Source: Algoriphagus sp. PAP.12
GTDB taxonomy: Bacteria > Bacteroidota > Bacteroidia > Cytophagales > Cyclobacteriaceae
NCBI RefSeq assembly: GCF_026652115.1
Contig: NZ_JAPPSQ010000001.1
Location: 558,001 to 622,000, forward strand
Direction of reading: 5' to 3'
Length of the DNA: 64,000 nt
Numbering within the stretch: the stretch's first letter is position 1; each line of letters opens with the position of its first letter. The notes below the pieces were generated by a model that searched no databases, was not told the DNA's origin, and was given only the letters and a program-made list of their open reading frames with translations. Positions 43,596 through 53,680 of this stretch are shown in pieces. The position numbers and the translations under genes were made by a program.

Positions 43596-44045
43596 TTAGT
43601 CATTTATTCTCCAACGGATATTCAAACCGAAGCCGTCACCATTAAATCCAGTATTCTCAAGTATCACTACTGTCGGCCTATAATCGGCGCCAATTGTGAT
43701 AGGAACGTCGGCAAATGCGTATTCAATCCCAATTTCACCTGCTACTCCAAGTTGAAATGGATCTCCTAAAAATAGAGAAGGTCCAAAACCTGCATACCAG
43801 TTGAAGTCAGAACTACCAACTGGTCTGAATAATGGGTGCCAAAGGGCAGCTACCCCAACACCATTATTTCCGAAACTTACGTCGGCATGAACTCGGCTAA
43901 ATTCTCCAAGGGAGAATATACCATCAATGGCTACATTGTTGCCTAGGTCATTTCCGAACCTAAGACCTACTTCCTGAGCATTGGCGTTTAAGCTTGCTAC
44001 AAGGCCTAGGAAGAAAACGAGTGAGAAAATTTTTAAAAACTTCAT
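43596..44045 (-). CDS. Small secreted outer-membrane beta-barrel-like protein
   Basis: 149 residues with a signal peptide ending ASLNANAQ. The mature part has alternating hydrophobic strands (VGLRFGNDLGNNVAIDGIF, FNWYAGFGPSLFLG, IGIEYAFADVPITIGADYRP) and ends GFGLNIRWRIND, like a small eight-stranded outer-membrane barrel of the outer-membrane-protein beta-barrel type. Function unknown. It lies 23 nt downstream of aqpZ, on the same strand, and ends at a strong terminator. Confidence 0.75.
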   Translation of the reverse strand: MKFLKIFSLVFFLGLVASLNANAQEVGLRFGNDLGNNVAIDGIFSLGEFSRVHADVSFGNNGVGVAALWHPLFRPVGSSDFNWYAGFGPSLFLGDPFQLGVAGEIGIEYAFADVPITIGADYRPTVVILENTGFNGDGFGLNIRWRIND

Positions 44046-44068
44046 GTGATAATTAATTAAATGGAAAA

Positions 44069-44755
44069 TTAGTCCTTGTCAGGAGCTAAAAACTTATAAA
44101 CAATTCCCGCCAAAATTGCGCCAATTATTGGTGCAATCCAAAAAAGCCAAAGCTGTTCTAAATGAATTCCTCCTGCAAATATGGCTTGGGATGTACTCCT
44201 TGCAGGATTGACCGAAGTGTTGGTAACAGGGATGCTAATTAGGTGAATAAGTGTCAATGCCAGTCCTATTGCCAGTCCTGCAAATCCAGAGGGAGCGTTT
44301 TTGTGAGTTGTTCCCAAAATGACAAAAAGGAAAAAGAAGGTCATGACAATTTCGCATATCAAAGCTGCCAACATAGAGTATCCTCCCGGAGAGGCTTCGC
44401 CAAAACCATTGGCGGCGAAGCTACCCAGTTCGAAACCTGGCTTTCCTGAGGCAATCAGGTATAAAATACCTGCACCGACTATTCCTCCCAAAACTTGGGA
44501 AACTATATAGCCAGGAACCACCTTACTGTCTATTCTACCACCAACCCACATACCCATCGTTACAGCGGGGTTAAGGTGACATCCCGAAATATGGCCAATT
44601 GCATAGGCCATTGTTAAAACCGTCAATCCAAATGCAAAAGCAACTCCTACGAAACCAATTCCCAGTTCTGGAAAACCTGCTGCCAATACAGCACTACCGC
44701 AACCCCCTAGAACAAGCCAAAGAGTGCCAATAAATTCTGCTAGTAGTTTTTTCAT
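44069..44755 (-). CDS. aqpZ: Aquaporin Z
   Basis: 228 residues, six helices and two half-helices with NPA motifs (HLNPAVT at N62-A64 and SVNPARS at N183-A185). The narrow water-selective filter is suggested by the histidine in [13 protein letters not shown] and the arginine after the second NPA. It conducts water across the inner membrane. Upstream is an AT-rich promoter region; the small barrel gene is just downstream. Confidence 0.95.
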   Translation of the reverse strand: MKKLLAEFIGTLWLVLGGCGSAVLAAGFPELGIGFVGVAFAFGLTVLTMAYAIGHISGCHLNPAVTMGMWVGGRIDSKVVPGYIVSQVLGGIVGAGILYLIASGKPGFELGSFAANGFGEASPGGYSMLAALICEIVMTFFFLFVILGTTHKNAPSGFAGLAIGLALTLIHLISIPVTNTSVNPARSTSQAIFAGGIHLEQLWLFWIAPIIGAILAGIVYKFLAPDKD

Positions 44756-44893
44756 TTTCGAAACATTAATTAAAAATCTAGATAATTTAAAAATTTAATA
44801 TCTAAAAAATGAAGGAATCAAATTTTTATTTTGGGTTCTTAGCCTGTTGGTTTGTAGTAAGTTAGATGATTCTTGGGTAATTGATTAATCGTT

Positions 44894-45523
44894 TTATTCA
44901 ACTTTTTGCCAAATTTCATTTCCGATTTCAGCATTCATGGTCATTTCCAAAATCCAGATTATAAATTCATTTTCGCCTTTTCCACTGGATTCTTGAACAT
45001 TTTTTAAGGCTTCCTCGCTAGTAGGAAAAATAGATGTCAGGTCGATTTTCCATGTTCCATTTTCCTTTTGAAAACCAAATGAAATAGGGATAGTTTGCCC
45101 ATTGGTGATCACTTGTACAGATGCTTTATTTTCGCTGATTTTGGGAGTATCAATATCCAAATTTTGAACGCTGCTTTTACCAACCATTCCTTCGTTGATG
45201 GAATACTCCAAGAGTTTCTTGGCATCAAAGCTTAAAATATCCTGACGAGATGTTCGCGCTCTAATGGTGAAAACCATCATTTTATCCAAAATCCCTAGAT
45301 TATTGACCTCTAACGAATCTGCGTGCTTGGTGACTTCAAGCATTTCGCTGTAATAATTCAGGGTATTTGAATCTACCCAATTGACGGCTTCATTTCCCTT
45401 GTCAGTAAGAATGGAGTTTTTATAATTTTCGAAAGCCTCCCTGACTTTTGCCTGTTCGGCCTCTTGGGCAATGGAAATAGATATGATGGCAAATGAGAAA
45501 AATAAGAATAGTCCGTATTTCAT
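44894..45523 (-). CDS. Secreted hypothetical protein
   Basis: 209 residues from the ATG at 45523, which starts a signal peptide MKYGLFLFFSFAIISISIAQ; an open extension to 45595 has no signal and is rejected. The mature part has KVREAFENYKNSIL near the front and NGTWKIDLTSIFPTSEEALKN near the back, like an NTF2-like or DUF4878-style fold seen in many exported proteins. No family recognised with confidence. It is 75 nt downstream of the PLP-enzyme gene. Confidence 0.65.
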   Translation of the reverse strand: MKYGLFLFFSFAIISISIAQEAEQAKVREAFENYKNSILTDKGNEAVNWVDSNTLNYYSEMLEVTKHADSLEVNNLGILDKMMVFTIRARTSRQDILSFDAKKLLEYSINEGMVGKSSVQNLDIDTPKISENKASVQVITNGQTIPISFGFQKENGTWKIDLTSIFPTSEEALKNVQESSGKGENEFIIWILEMTMNAEIGNEIWQKVE

Positions 45524-45598
45524 ATGAATGTGATTAAGTGGCCGAAGATAAGCCAAGGTTTTCAAACTACTTTTAAGGGAGTCTCCTAAAACCATCCA

Positions 45599-46996
45599 TC
45601 AACGGATAATTTGATCTTTCAAGCTCTTGACAAAACTTATGAAAGTTTCAAGGTCTTTTTGTGTGGTAGCAATTCCTACCGAGACTCTCGTCGCACCTCG
45701 CATTTTTTTCAAAGAAGCAATCATATCCCAATAATCCCCGGTTTGTCTGCTGGTAAAATATTGGACTAGCTCTTCGTTGGAAATACAATTATTGGTCTCG
45801 TCCAGCCCTGGGTTGCAGAAGCATCCTGAACGAATGGAAATGTTGCGTGTATTTGTAATTTTTTCGATCACCTCAAACCCAATTTTTGAATTATCGGGTT
45901 TTCTAAATGTCATGATCATATTTCCTCCACAGTTTTCTCTGTTCTTGGGCCCAAAAATTTCTAACTGTTTCACATTGTTACTATGCCTTAATTGATCAAG
46001 CTTTTGATACAAGTAGGAAGAAAGTGAGTCGATTCTAGATTTTATCCGTTGTACTCCTATGGATTCCATGTGATGTAGTCCCAAATTGATAGCTGGGATT
46101 TCAAGGTAATTGATAGTTCCGTTTTCGAACCTCTCATGATCTCTAGCCAAAAAATGAAAGGGCGTTGCTGCAGAGGCTAAGCTGACCGTACCACCCGCAA
46201 ACCATTTTTTTTTGAGTTTTTCAAAAGCAGATTTTTTGACCAATAGACAACCGATGCCCGTTGGAAATCCGAAAATCTTATAAAATGATATGGATACAAA
46301 TTCCGGTTTAAATAGGGATAAGTCGAGAACATTGGTAGGAACAAAGGCTGCGGCATCCAAAAGCACATCCCAACCTTTTTTCTGAGCTTTTTCTATCCAT
46401 TCCAGATCATGTTTTACCCCAGATACATTGGATTGGGCAGGAAATGCAAATAGTTTGTTGGATTTTTCGGAACCGTTAAGTGATTGCTCCAAAAGCTCTC
46501 GAGGAATGGTCAGATCTTCCAGGTTGATCGGGACATAATCGACAGTTCCTCCTTTATTTTTACAATATTCTCTGATTCCATTGACCGAATTATGATTGTC
46601 TGCGAGCAATAGGAAATGTCCATTTTGGTCAAAGGGATAACATTCGCCAACGATTTTAAGGGCCATGGATGCATTCTGCGTAAAAATGCAATGATATTCA
46701 TCCGCTCTAAAGAACCTTAGAATATTATCACGGGTTTGTTGAACCAATTTGGTAGAGTGGAGGGAAGTGGGATTGGTGGAGTGTGGATTTCCAAACGTGT
46801 TTTGTTTCAAGGATTCAAAATGCTGGTCTAATTGAGATTGTGCATAAAGTCCTCCTCCCGTATAGTCTAGATAAATATGGTTTTGCTTGTCCAATCTTGA
46901 ATAATCTGACTTTCTTAAGCTTTCAAAAAAGTCATTATGTAAGAGTGGGCTGGCTGTTTGTTTGGGGATTATATTCTTGAAAATGGTATTAAACAT
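45599..46996 (-). CDS. Aminotransferase class V-fold PLP enzyme (molybdenum cofactor sulfurase-like)
   Basis: 465 residues. The fold type I PLP enzyme is seen in the cofactor aspartate of VLLDAAAFVPTN (D214) and the lysine of SISFYKIFGFPTGIG (K240). The order of motifs (YLDYTGGGLY, FTQNASMALKIVG, SGCFCNPG) follows the N-terminal part of molybdenum cofactor sulfurases and cysteine desulfurase-like proteins. The RSGCFCNPGLDE loop offers a possible persulfide cysteine. No MOSC domain follows. It may release sulfur from cysteine; the acceptor is unknown. Confidence 0.82.
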   Translation of the reverse strand: MFNTIFKNIIPKQTASPLLHNDFFESLRKSDYSRLDKQNHIYLDYTGGGLYAQSQLDQHFESLKQNTFGNPHSTNPTSLHSTKLVQQTRDNILRFFRADEYHCIFTQNASMALKIVGECYPFDQNGHFLLLADNHNSVNGIREYCKNKGGTVDYVPINLEDLTIPRELLEQSLNGSEKSNKLFAFPAQSNVSGVKHDLEWIEKAQKKGWDVLLDAAAFVPTNVLDLSLFKPEFVSISFYKIFGFPTGIGCLLVKKSAFEKLKKKWFAGGTVSLASAATPFHFLARDHERFENGTINYLEIPAINLGLHHMESIGVQRIKSRIDSLSSYLYQKLDQLRHSNNVKQLEIFGPKNRENCGGNMIMTFRKPDNSKIGFEVIEKITNTRNISIRSGCFCNPGLDETNNCISNEELVQYFTSRQTGDYWDMIASLKKMRGATRVSVGIATTQKDLETFISFVKSLKDQIIR

Positions 46997-47175
46997 GGTA
47001 CTCTAATTTTTTGCCTAAAAACTGTCAAAAGGAAACAGGGCCACCTCATATTGGGAGGGTTTATCCTTCAAAATAAAGAATAGGTAAATTAATAAATTCG
47101 TTAAACATCACAAGGTTTAATAACTCATTTGTCTCAAAATCAGGGTTTAATTTCCGGCTCTTCGGAACCCCAATC

Positions 47176-47880
47176 TTACTTGGGAACTTCAATAATTAGG
47201 AGCTGCTCCTCATTAGAATTTAATCGGGAAATTAATTTTCCATCCTGATTCCATACCGCACTTTGTCCAGTGCTCAAAAAATTATCGCAATAGCCAACAC
47301 TATTGACCATCAACACATGGATTCCTAGTTCCAGAGCGATTTTAGGAAAATGTTCATTTGCCTTTTCTATTCCCTTTTGGGGTTTGGCTACTGAAGCCAG
47401 ATAAATATCCGCATTCAATTCCTTCGCTCTTAGCGCATGACTCTTTTGAAGGGATTCGTAGCAAATTGCAGGAGCTATTTGAATTCCATTTTGACTGAGG
47501 ATGAATTGAAAGTCTCCTTCTATGAAATAAGGTTTTTCATCGGAATGAAGCAGTTGTTTGGAATAGATTGCCATGGGTTTATCGGCTTGGAAAATCAACA
47601 TGCTGATCAAAATTCCATTTTCAACCCTAGTTGGGGCTCCCAAAGCGATATTTATTCCTTCATGATCACTGACTTGTTGGAAAGTATTTAATCTGGGATC
47701 ATTAGCCCCCATTGCCAATTCATGGGCCAATTCCGGCTCGTACCCTGTCAGAGAAAGTTCCGGGAATACTATCAGATCGACTTTTTCTTCAACAGCCTTT
47801 CGGATCCAATTTAGGTGGAGATCAATGTTTTGGGGGATATCTCCTTTGTAAGGCTTGATTTGAGCGAGACCAATTTTCAT
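47176..47880 (-). CDS. Carbon-nitrogen hydrolase (nitrilase superfamily)
   Basis: 234 residues with the full Glu-Lys-Cys triad: E41 in FPELSLTGY, K108 in SKQLLHSDE and C140 in PAICYES. It is slightly shorter than the usual 260-300. Such enzymes hydrolyse amides or nitriles, often as omega-amidases or in repair of metabolites. There is no signal peptide. Neighbours do not point to a substrate. It starts next to a large AT-rich intergenic region. Confidence 0.92.
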   Translation of the reverse strand: MKIGLAQIKPYKGDIPQNIDLHLNWIRKAVEEKVDLIVFPELSLTGYEPELAHELAMGANDPRLNTFQQVSDHEGINIALGAPTRVENGILISMLIFQADKPMAIYSKQLLHSDEKPYFIEGDFQFILSQNGIQIAPAICYESLQKSHALRAKELNADIYLASVAKPQKGIEKANEHFPKIALELGIHVLMVNSVGYCDNFLSTGQSAVWNQDGKLISRLNSNEEQLLIIEVPK

Positions 47881-48434
47881 TGAAAGGGATTTATTGAAGG
47901 TTTCTATAAATGATTAGTTGAGTTTTTTAGAAAAAAAATGAATGGAACATTGGGTTTTAAATTCATTCTTGAAAAAAATCAAAAAAAATTTCACCAGTTA
48001 AAGGTTGCTTCTTTTTCATTTTTTCCTTTCCCATTACCTTTTCAAACTAAAGATAAAATTGTTGAGTCTAAACTATCCATGATTAGAAAAAAAACCTTCG
48101 AAATAGGCCTTAAGGACTATTTTGAGTCAAAATTGTATTTTTAATTTTGGTGAAATTTTTAGAGTTGTTGAGGATAAGGAAAGAAGAATTTTTGCAAAGT
48201 TTCAATTCAAAATTCAGTTTAATTAAGCTGTGAACGAGAAAAATTTGATTTAAATGGTAATAATTGTTTTTTGATTCCAAAGAAAAATACTTGTAATTGG
48301 AAGGTGACTTTTAGAAAACTTGGCCATTAAAAGTAAGATTTGCTTACTCAAAAATGATGTTTTCTGAAGTTTGAATAGATTAAAAGAGGAGGTTTTAATT
48401 GCTCTTTTAGAACCTTCCAAATTATAGTATCGAA
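47881..48434. other. 554-bp AT-rich divergent region upstream of the sus-like locus
   Basis: A 68-codon plus-strand frame (47938-48144) is lysine/phenylalanine-rich and looks like chance. The region contains a small inverted repeat (48332-48348) and presumably the promoters for the nitrilase and the sigma gene. No other signal was seen. Confidence 0.4.
48332..48348. promoter_or_regulatory. Inverted repeat AGTAAG-N5-CTTACT upstream of the ECF sigma gene
   Basis: Perfect 6-bp arms with a 5-nt centre, about 90 bp upstream of the sigma gene start. A possible operator or chance. Confidence 0.3.
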
Positions 48435-49022
48435 TTGAAGGATTATTCTAAATATCCAGACCAGAAATTGATTAAATCCCTGAAGAGAGGGAAAATGCAT
48501 GCTTTTGATGAGTTGTATCGGAGGTATGCCGGTAAGGTTTTGGGTTTTGCTAGTTCTTATTTTTGGAATGAAATTGAAGCAGAGGATCTAGTGCAAGAGG
48601 TGTTTATTCAGATTTGGGAGAGAAGAAAAGAGCTTAAAACAGACTGCAGTTTTCAGAGTTTTATCTTCACCTGCGTTAAAAATCGGGTGCTAAATAGAAT
48701 CAGAAAAAGAAAAGCTGCAATTCAATATCAAGATCTTGATTTGGATCTTTTAATAGATGATTCTGTAGAAGAACCTGAATCATTTTTTGGAATCAAAGAA
48801 AAAACTGCTGCCCAAATTTTGGGATCTCTCTCTCCTACACAAAAACAGATTTTTTCCATGAGCAAATTGGAAGGGTACTCACATCAGGAGATAGCCAATA
48901 TGCTAAATATCTCCATCCGAACAGTAGAGCACCATATTTATCTGGCTAAAAAGCAATTGAAGAATGACCTAATTGGCCAATCCTCAAGCTTAGTGCTGAT
49001 TTCGTTAGTTTTTCTTTCCTAA
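48435..49022 (+). CDS. ECF sigma factor of a SusC/D locus
   Basis: 195 residues, starting at a TTG because the frame matches the usual family start KDYSKYPDQKLIKSLKRG and the next ATG (residue 21) would cut region 2. Region 2 lies in AEDLVQEVFIQIWERRKEL and region 4 in YSHQEIANMLNISIRTVEHH. A hydrophobic tail LVLISLVFLS ends it. This is the Bacteroidota class that responds to a FecR anti-sigma factor and a SusC transducer, both of which follow. It should switch on the locus when the glycan is sensed at the outer membrane. Confidence 0.92.
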   Translation: MKDYSKYPDQKLIKSLKRGKMHAFDELYRRYAGKVLGFASSYFWNEIEAEDLVQEVFIQIWERRKELKTDCSFQSFIFTCVKNRVLNRIRKRKAAIQYQDLDLDLLIDDSVEEPESFFGIKEKTAAQILGSLSPTQKQIFSMSKLEGYSHQEIANMLNISIRTVEHHIYLAKKQLKNDLIGQSSSLVLISLVFLS

Positions 49023-49157
49023 GAAATTTATTGGGTTAAATCTCTGATAATCATAATGATGTACTGGATTTCTTAATTTTTTCAAAGAATTTTTCTAAAT
49101 CTCATAAGTAGTTGCAGGCACTTTGGTGTATAAGGTACAAAAAGGCCCCTGTAGCAA

Positions 49158-50144
49158 TTGGAAAAGGAAAAACTCATCAAATTTTTAAATGGTGCTTGCA
49201 CTCCGCAAGAAGAAGAACAAATCAGAAATTGGCTTGATCAGCAAGATTCTCAGGAAGAATTAAGCAAGATGTTCCAAAATTCATGGGATAGTATTGAGCA
49301 GACTTCTCAAGGTCCACAATTAGATAAAATTCTTCATAAAGTTCATCAACAAATCGGCTCCGAAAAAGGAAAAAAGGTAAGAAGCATCAATAGCAATTTC
49401 ATAGGCATTGCAGCTTCTTTAATCTTATTTGCAGCTTTGGCTTTTATGTTTTTTGATTTTGGGAAATCTACTCCTGAACAGGCCCTTGAAATAGCAACTG
49501 TTTACAAAAGAGAAACAAAATCTGGTGAAAAACTCAAATTAAGACTTCCAGATCAGACTTATGTCATTCTCAATTCCAATTCAAGTATCGAGTTTGATTC
49601 GGATTATGGAAAGGAAAAGAGATATATCAAAATTCAAGGAGAGGCATATTTTGATGTCGCCTCTAATAAAGAAAAACCATTTATAGTTGATTCAGGCGAA
49701 TTGCACACCACTGCGCTTGGAACCGAATTCAATGTTTTATCCAGAAATGGAATTGAGGAAATCGCTCTAACGGAGGGAAGGGTAAAAGTTGAAATTGAAG
49801 ATACAGGAGCAATAGCAGGCTTATTTGAAACTTTGGACCCTGGACAAAAGGCAACTTTCAAGGAAAATGATTCCAAAATCATCAATTCCAATTTTGATCC
49901 ATCCATTGTGACTGCTTGGAAGGAAGGTCGCATTCAGTTTAAAAGGAAAAGGCTAAAGGATATTTTTTCAGACCTGCAGAATTGGTATGGGGTCGAGTTT
50001 CAGGTGCCACTTAGCCTAAATATGAATCGGAAAGTTTCTGGAGAATTCAACAATGAAAGCCTTAAAAATATTTTGGAAGGACTCTCATTCTCTATGGGCT
50101 TCAACTATTCAATTCAGGACAATAGTGTCATTATAAGCATGTAA
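49158..50144 (+). CDS. FecR-type anti-sigma factor
   Basis: 328 residues starting at a TTG (EKEKLIKFLNGACTPQEEEQI is the usual start of the cytoplasmic sigma-binding part, residues 1-75). One membrane helix follows at about 78-97 (GIAASLILFAALAFMFF). The periplasmic FecR domain spans about 110-215 (ETKSGEKLKLRLPDQTYVIL, GEAYFDVASNKEKPF) and the C-terminal DUF4974 domain ends at 328 (LKNILEGLSFSMGFNY). It senses the STN domain of the SusC protein and controls the sigma factor encoded 135 nt upstream. Confidence 0.93.
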   Translation: MEKEKLIKFLNGACTPQEEEQIRNWLDQQDSQEELSKMFQNSWDSIEQTSQGPQLDKILHKVHQQIGSEKGKKVRSINSNFIGIAASLILFAALAFMFFDFGKSTPEQALEIATVYKRETKSGEKLKLRLPDQTYVILNSNSSIEFDSDYGKEKRYIKIQGEAYFDVASNKEKPFIVDSGELHTTALGTEFNVLSRNGIEEIALTEGRVKVEIEDTGAIAGLFETLDPGQKATFKENDSKIINSNFDPSIVTAWKEGRIQFKRKRLKDIFSDLQNWYGVEFQVPLSLNMNRKVSGEFNNESLKNILEGLSFSMGFNYSIQDNSVIISM

Positions 50145-50196
50145 GCAGTTTGATTAAAAAGAGAATAAAAAATATAACCACCTAAAATAACCCAAT

Positions 50197-53100
50197 ATGA
50201 AACAAAAATTACTGGATGCCTTTAAGACGCTCTCTAAGAGTTTCTTCTATGGGCTCTTAATTCAATGTTTTTTCCTGTCCACATTAATGGCCAGTGAAAG
50301 TAATGCACAGATTAAATCTATTGACAAGGCGAAAATTCGGGTTGAAAACAAGCTTTGGACAACGACCGAACTCTTCGATTTTATTGAGTCAAAAACAGGG
50401 TATGTGTTTGTTTACCCTGAGGATGCAATTGATGGTAACTCAAGCATTGAGATTAATGAAGAAGCAAAAACTGTTGAGGATGTGTTGAAGATTTTCGCCC
50501 AACAGATGGGATTGAAATTTAAACAGGTCAATAACAGTATCTATGTTGGTAAAACAAAGGTGCTGGAGGTTTTAATTGAGAACGTTCAAGCCGACATAGA
50601 AGTAAGAGGAGTGGTTAAAGATGAAGCGGATAGCCCGATACCGGGAGTGACTGTTATCGAAAAAGGTACAACCAATGGTACGGTAACTGATCTTGATGGG
50701 ACTTATAGTTTGGTGGTCGACGAAGGCGCCGAGCTTGTCTATTCATTTGTTGGCTTTCTTACTCAGACAGTTCAGGTAAACAACAGAAGCACCATCGATA
50801 TATTTCTTCAGGAGGATTTTGGAGATCTGGATGAAGTAGTAGTTGTAGGATATGGTACCCAAAAGAAAAGTAACCTAACGGGCTCTGTGACGGATTTGAA
50901 GGCCGATAAATTAGTTCAGACGCCTGTGACCAATGTCAAAGGCCTTTTAATCGGACAGATTCCAGGGTTGATTTCCAATCAAAATCCAGGGTTACCGGGT
51001 GAAGACAACGCGTCCTTGAGTATTCGTGGGTTTGGAAATCCGCTGGTGATAGTGGATGGAGTGGAATCTTACCTAGATAGAATTGATCCCAATGACATTG
51101 AAACTGTAACTGTTTTAAAGGATGCCTCTGCAGCAATCTATGGTGCAAGAGCAGGGAATGGGGTGATTTTGGTTACTACCAAAAGAGGTAAGGCAGGTTC
51201 TATGACAGTGAATTATCATGGGTACGTTGCTACTCAAAAGAGGTTGACTTTTGCGGACCAAGTAGACGCTGCAGGTTTCATTAGAATTGGTAGGGATGCA
51301 GTTTTCAATGGACAATATGATCCATTAAACCCAGAGGCCGAAATTGGATATGGTACGCTTTTCACTGAGGAAAATTTATCTCTTTATGAATCTGGTCAAT
51401 TGCCAAGCTATAATTGGGTAGATGCAGTTTTGAAAAAAACCGGATCTCCGTTAATGAATCACAATTTGAGTTTTAGAGGAGGGAGTGACAATATCCGATA
51501 TTACTCCTCAATCGGCTATAGCCGCCAATCTGGTATTTTCGAGGGCGACTACGATTATAATAAGCTGACCCTCACCAATAACATCGATATCGATTTGTCC
51601 AAAAATTTGGTTTTGACTATCAACGGACAATATATCAAAGAAGAGAAAGACTATTCATTTGTCTCTCCTTCGACTATTTGGAATGATTTGCAGACAGCGC
51701 AGCCTATTTTTAACCCTAGCCTTCCAGACCCAGAAAAAGCACCCTATTCAGGATTTAATGAAAGATCACCGGTTGCAAGAATTCAACAGAAATTTGCCGG
51801 CTATAGCAAAACTGACATGCATACACTAGCCGGGGCAGCTGAATTAAAATATTCAATTCCTTTTGTAAAAGGATTGGCAATAGGAGGAAAAGTGAATGTA
51901 AGAGCTAGAAACCTGCAAAATGCTTCACTTAGAAAACCGTATGATGTTTGGTCCTATGATCCTAATTCCGTGACCAACGATTTTGATGGATATACTTTGA
52001 GGGCTTCAATTTTGGGCAATTCTTTCTCCAGATCTTACTACTTCGGAGGTTCAAATGATCCAAATAGTAGAGTTTTGTCTCGTGTATATGCTACCTATAA
52101 CAAAGAGGTAGACAAGCATTCTTTTGGGGTTTTGGTCTTCGGAGAAAATGAAAACAATATCTACAGGTCATTAACCGTAAATCGTACAGACCTACTATCG
52201 ACAGAAGTTCCTCAGGTAGGTGGTACAAATGAGTTGACCTCAACAAACGGTACTGGAAGAGACATTCAATATACGCGTGTCAGTTTTGCAGGTAGATTGA
52301 ATTATGCATATGATCAAAAATATCTGATCGAGGCAACCTTAAGAGCCGATGCAAGTTCAAAATTTGGAAATAATGCCTGGGGTTATTTCCCATCTGTTTC
52401 CGTAGGTTGGAATATTGCCAATGAGGATTTTTTGAAGAGTTCAAGTCTATTGGACCAGCTAAAACTGAGAATGTCATACAGTCAAACAGGGGTAGATAGC
52501 AACATTGGAAACACTTCCTTTGAATATTTATCAGGTTTTGAAGAAATAACAGGAAGTGTTTATTACCTAGATGGATCACCGCTTCCAATGATTACTACCA
52601 CAGGTCTGGTCAATCCAAATATCACTTGGGAAGAAACAACTCTTTACAATGTGGGTGTTGATATGACCATGTTTAGTGGTAGACTATATGCGACTCTAGA
52701 TGCATTTTATAGATATAGAGATGGGTTATTGAGAATCCCGCTTGAGTCATTGCCTTCTACATTTGGGGCTACTCTTCCTCAGGTTAACTTGGATTCCAGA
52801 AGCAATAGAGGTTTTGAACTTTCTATAGGGAATCAAGGAACCATTGGTGATTTCAAATATGATATAAGTGCTGGGATTGCCTATGCGAGAGAGCGATATG
52901 AAAACTACCAAGAGGATATCAATTTTGACGATCCGATTCAAGTGCAATTTGATCAGTTAAGTGGCCGATGGGTAAATATTACCTATGGTTATAAAACGGA
53001 CGGTTTATTCAATACTCAGGCTGAAGTCGATGAATACCTTGAAAAATATACAATCGAAGATATCAATGGAGCACCAAAGCCTGGAGATATTCGATATGTG

Positions 53101-53679
53101 GATTTAACGGGAGATGGAATAATAAATAGAGCTGATAGATATCAAATTGGATATGGTTCCAATCCAGATATTACCTATTCCCTTTCGCCAAGATTGTCTT
53201 ATAAGAATTTCTCATTTGCCATGCTTTGGCAAGGAGGAACACGTTTCAACGTGAATATTTCAGGATTATTCCGAGGAGCATTCAATAATGAACAGATTCC
53301 ATTGACACTTCATGATCAATATACTTGGAGACAAGATCCTAACAACCCGGGAGTTGGAGCAAATCCAGATGCGCAACTTCCAGCTTTTGAAAGAAACGGA
53401 ACTAGACCATGGAATAATATTCAATCAGACTTCTGGATGTATAATGGTACCTATATCAGGCTTAAGACGGCAACATTAACTTATTCTCTACCAACTAGTT
53501 TCCTATCGAAAATTGGGTTGAGCAATGCAAATGTCTATATGTCCGGAGACAACCTCTTGTCATTTAATAATATGGGAATTTTCAAAAATGCGGTGGATCC
53601 TGAAGAAGCAACAAGTGCCAATGCCTTCAAGTTGCCATTGCTAAGAACTATGTCATTTGGTGTACAAGTAGGATTTTAA
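50197..53679 (+). CDS. SusC/RagA family TonB-linked outer-membrane transporter with STN domain
   Basis: 1160 residues. Signal peptide to about residue 37 (ASESNAQ). The STN signalling domain lies at about 45-120 (ELFDFIESKTGYVFVYPEDA, LKIFAQQMGLKF), then a carboxypeptidase-like domain at about 130-215 (GVVKDEADSPIPGVTVIEKG). The plug begins DEVVVVGYGTQKKSNLTGSV and the barrel runs to the terminal FGVQVGF. The protein imports oligosaccharides with SusD as lid, and its STN domain signals to FecR. It starts 52 nt after fecR and ends 1 nt before the SusD gene. Confidence 0.95.
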   Translation: MKQKLLDAFKTLSKSFFYGLLIQCFFLSTLMASESNAQIKSIDKAKIRVENKLWTTTELFDFIESKTGYVFVYPEDAIDGNSSIEINEEAKTVEDVLKIFAQQMGLKFKQVNNSIYVGKTKVLEVLIENVQADIEVRGVVKDEADSPIPGVTVIEKGTTNGTVTDLDGTYSLVVDEGAELVYSFVGFLTQTVQVNNRSTIDIFLQEDFGDLDEVVVVGYGTQKKSNLTGSVTDLKADKLVQTPVTNVKGLLIGQIPGLISNQNPGLPGEDNASLSIRGFGNPLVIVDGVESYLDRIDPNDIETVTVLKDASAAIYGARAGNGVILVTTKRGKAGSMTVNYHGYVATQKRLTFADQVDAAGFIRIGRDAVFNGQYDPLNPEAEIGYGTLFTEENLSLYESGQLPSYNWVDAVLKKTGSPLMNHNLSFRGGSDNIRYYSSIGYSRQSGIFEGDYDYNKLTLTNNIDIDLSKNLVLTINGQYIKEEKDYSFVSPSTIWNDLQTAQPIFNPSLPDPEKAPYSGFNERSPVARIQQKFAGYSKTDMHTLAGAAELKYSIPFVKGLAIGGKVNVRARNLQNASLRKPYDVWSYDPNSVTNDFDGYTLRASILGNSFSRSYYFGGSNDPNSRVLSRVYATYNKEVDKHSFGVLVFGENENNIYRSLTVNRTDLLSTEVPQVGGTNELTSTNGTGRDIQYTRVSFAGRLNYAYDQKYLIEATLRADASSKFGNNAWGYFPSVSVGWNIANEDFLKSSSLLDQLKLRMSYSQTGVDSNIGNTSFEYLSGFEEITGSVYYLDGSPLPMITTTGLVNPNITWEETTLYNVGVDMTMFSGRLYATLDAFYRYRDGLLRIPLESLPSTFGATLPQVNLDSRSNRGFELSIGNQGTIGDFKYDISAGIAYARERYENYQEDINFDDPIQVQFDQLSGRWVNITYGYKTDGLFNTQAEVDEYLEKYTIEDINGAPKPGDIRYVDLTGDGIINRADRYQIGYGSNPDITYSLSPRLSYKNFSFAMLWQGGTRFNVNISGLFRGAFNNEQIPLTLHDQYTWRQDPNNPGVGANPDAQLPAFERNGTRPWNNIQSDFWMYNGTYIRLKTATLTYSLPTSFLSKIGLSNANVYMSGDNLLSFNNMGIFKNAVDPEEATSANAFKLPLLRTMSFGVQVGF

Positions 53680-53680
53680 A

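Noticed and set aside
47938..48144. 68-codon plus-strand frame upstream of the ECF sigma gene
   Set aside because: Low-complexity Lys/Phe-rich product without any feature; probably chance.
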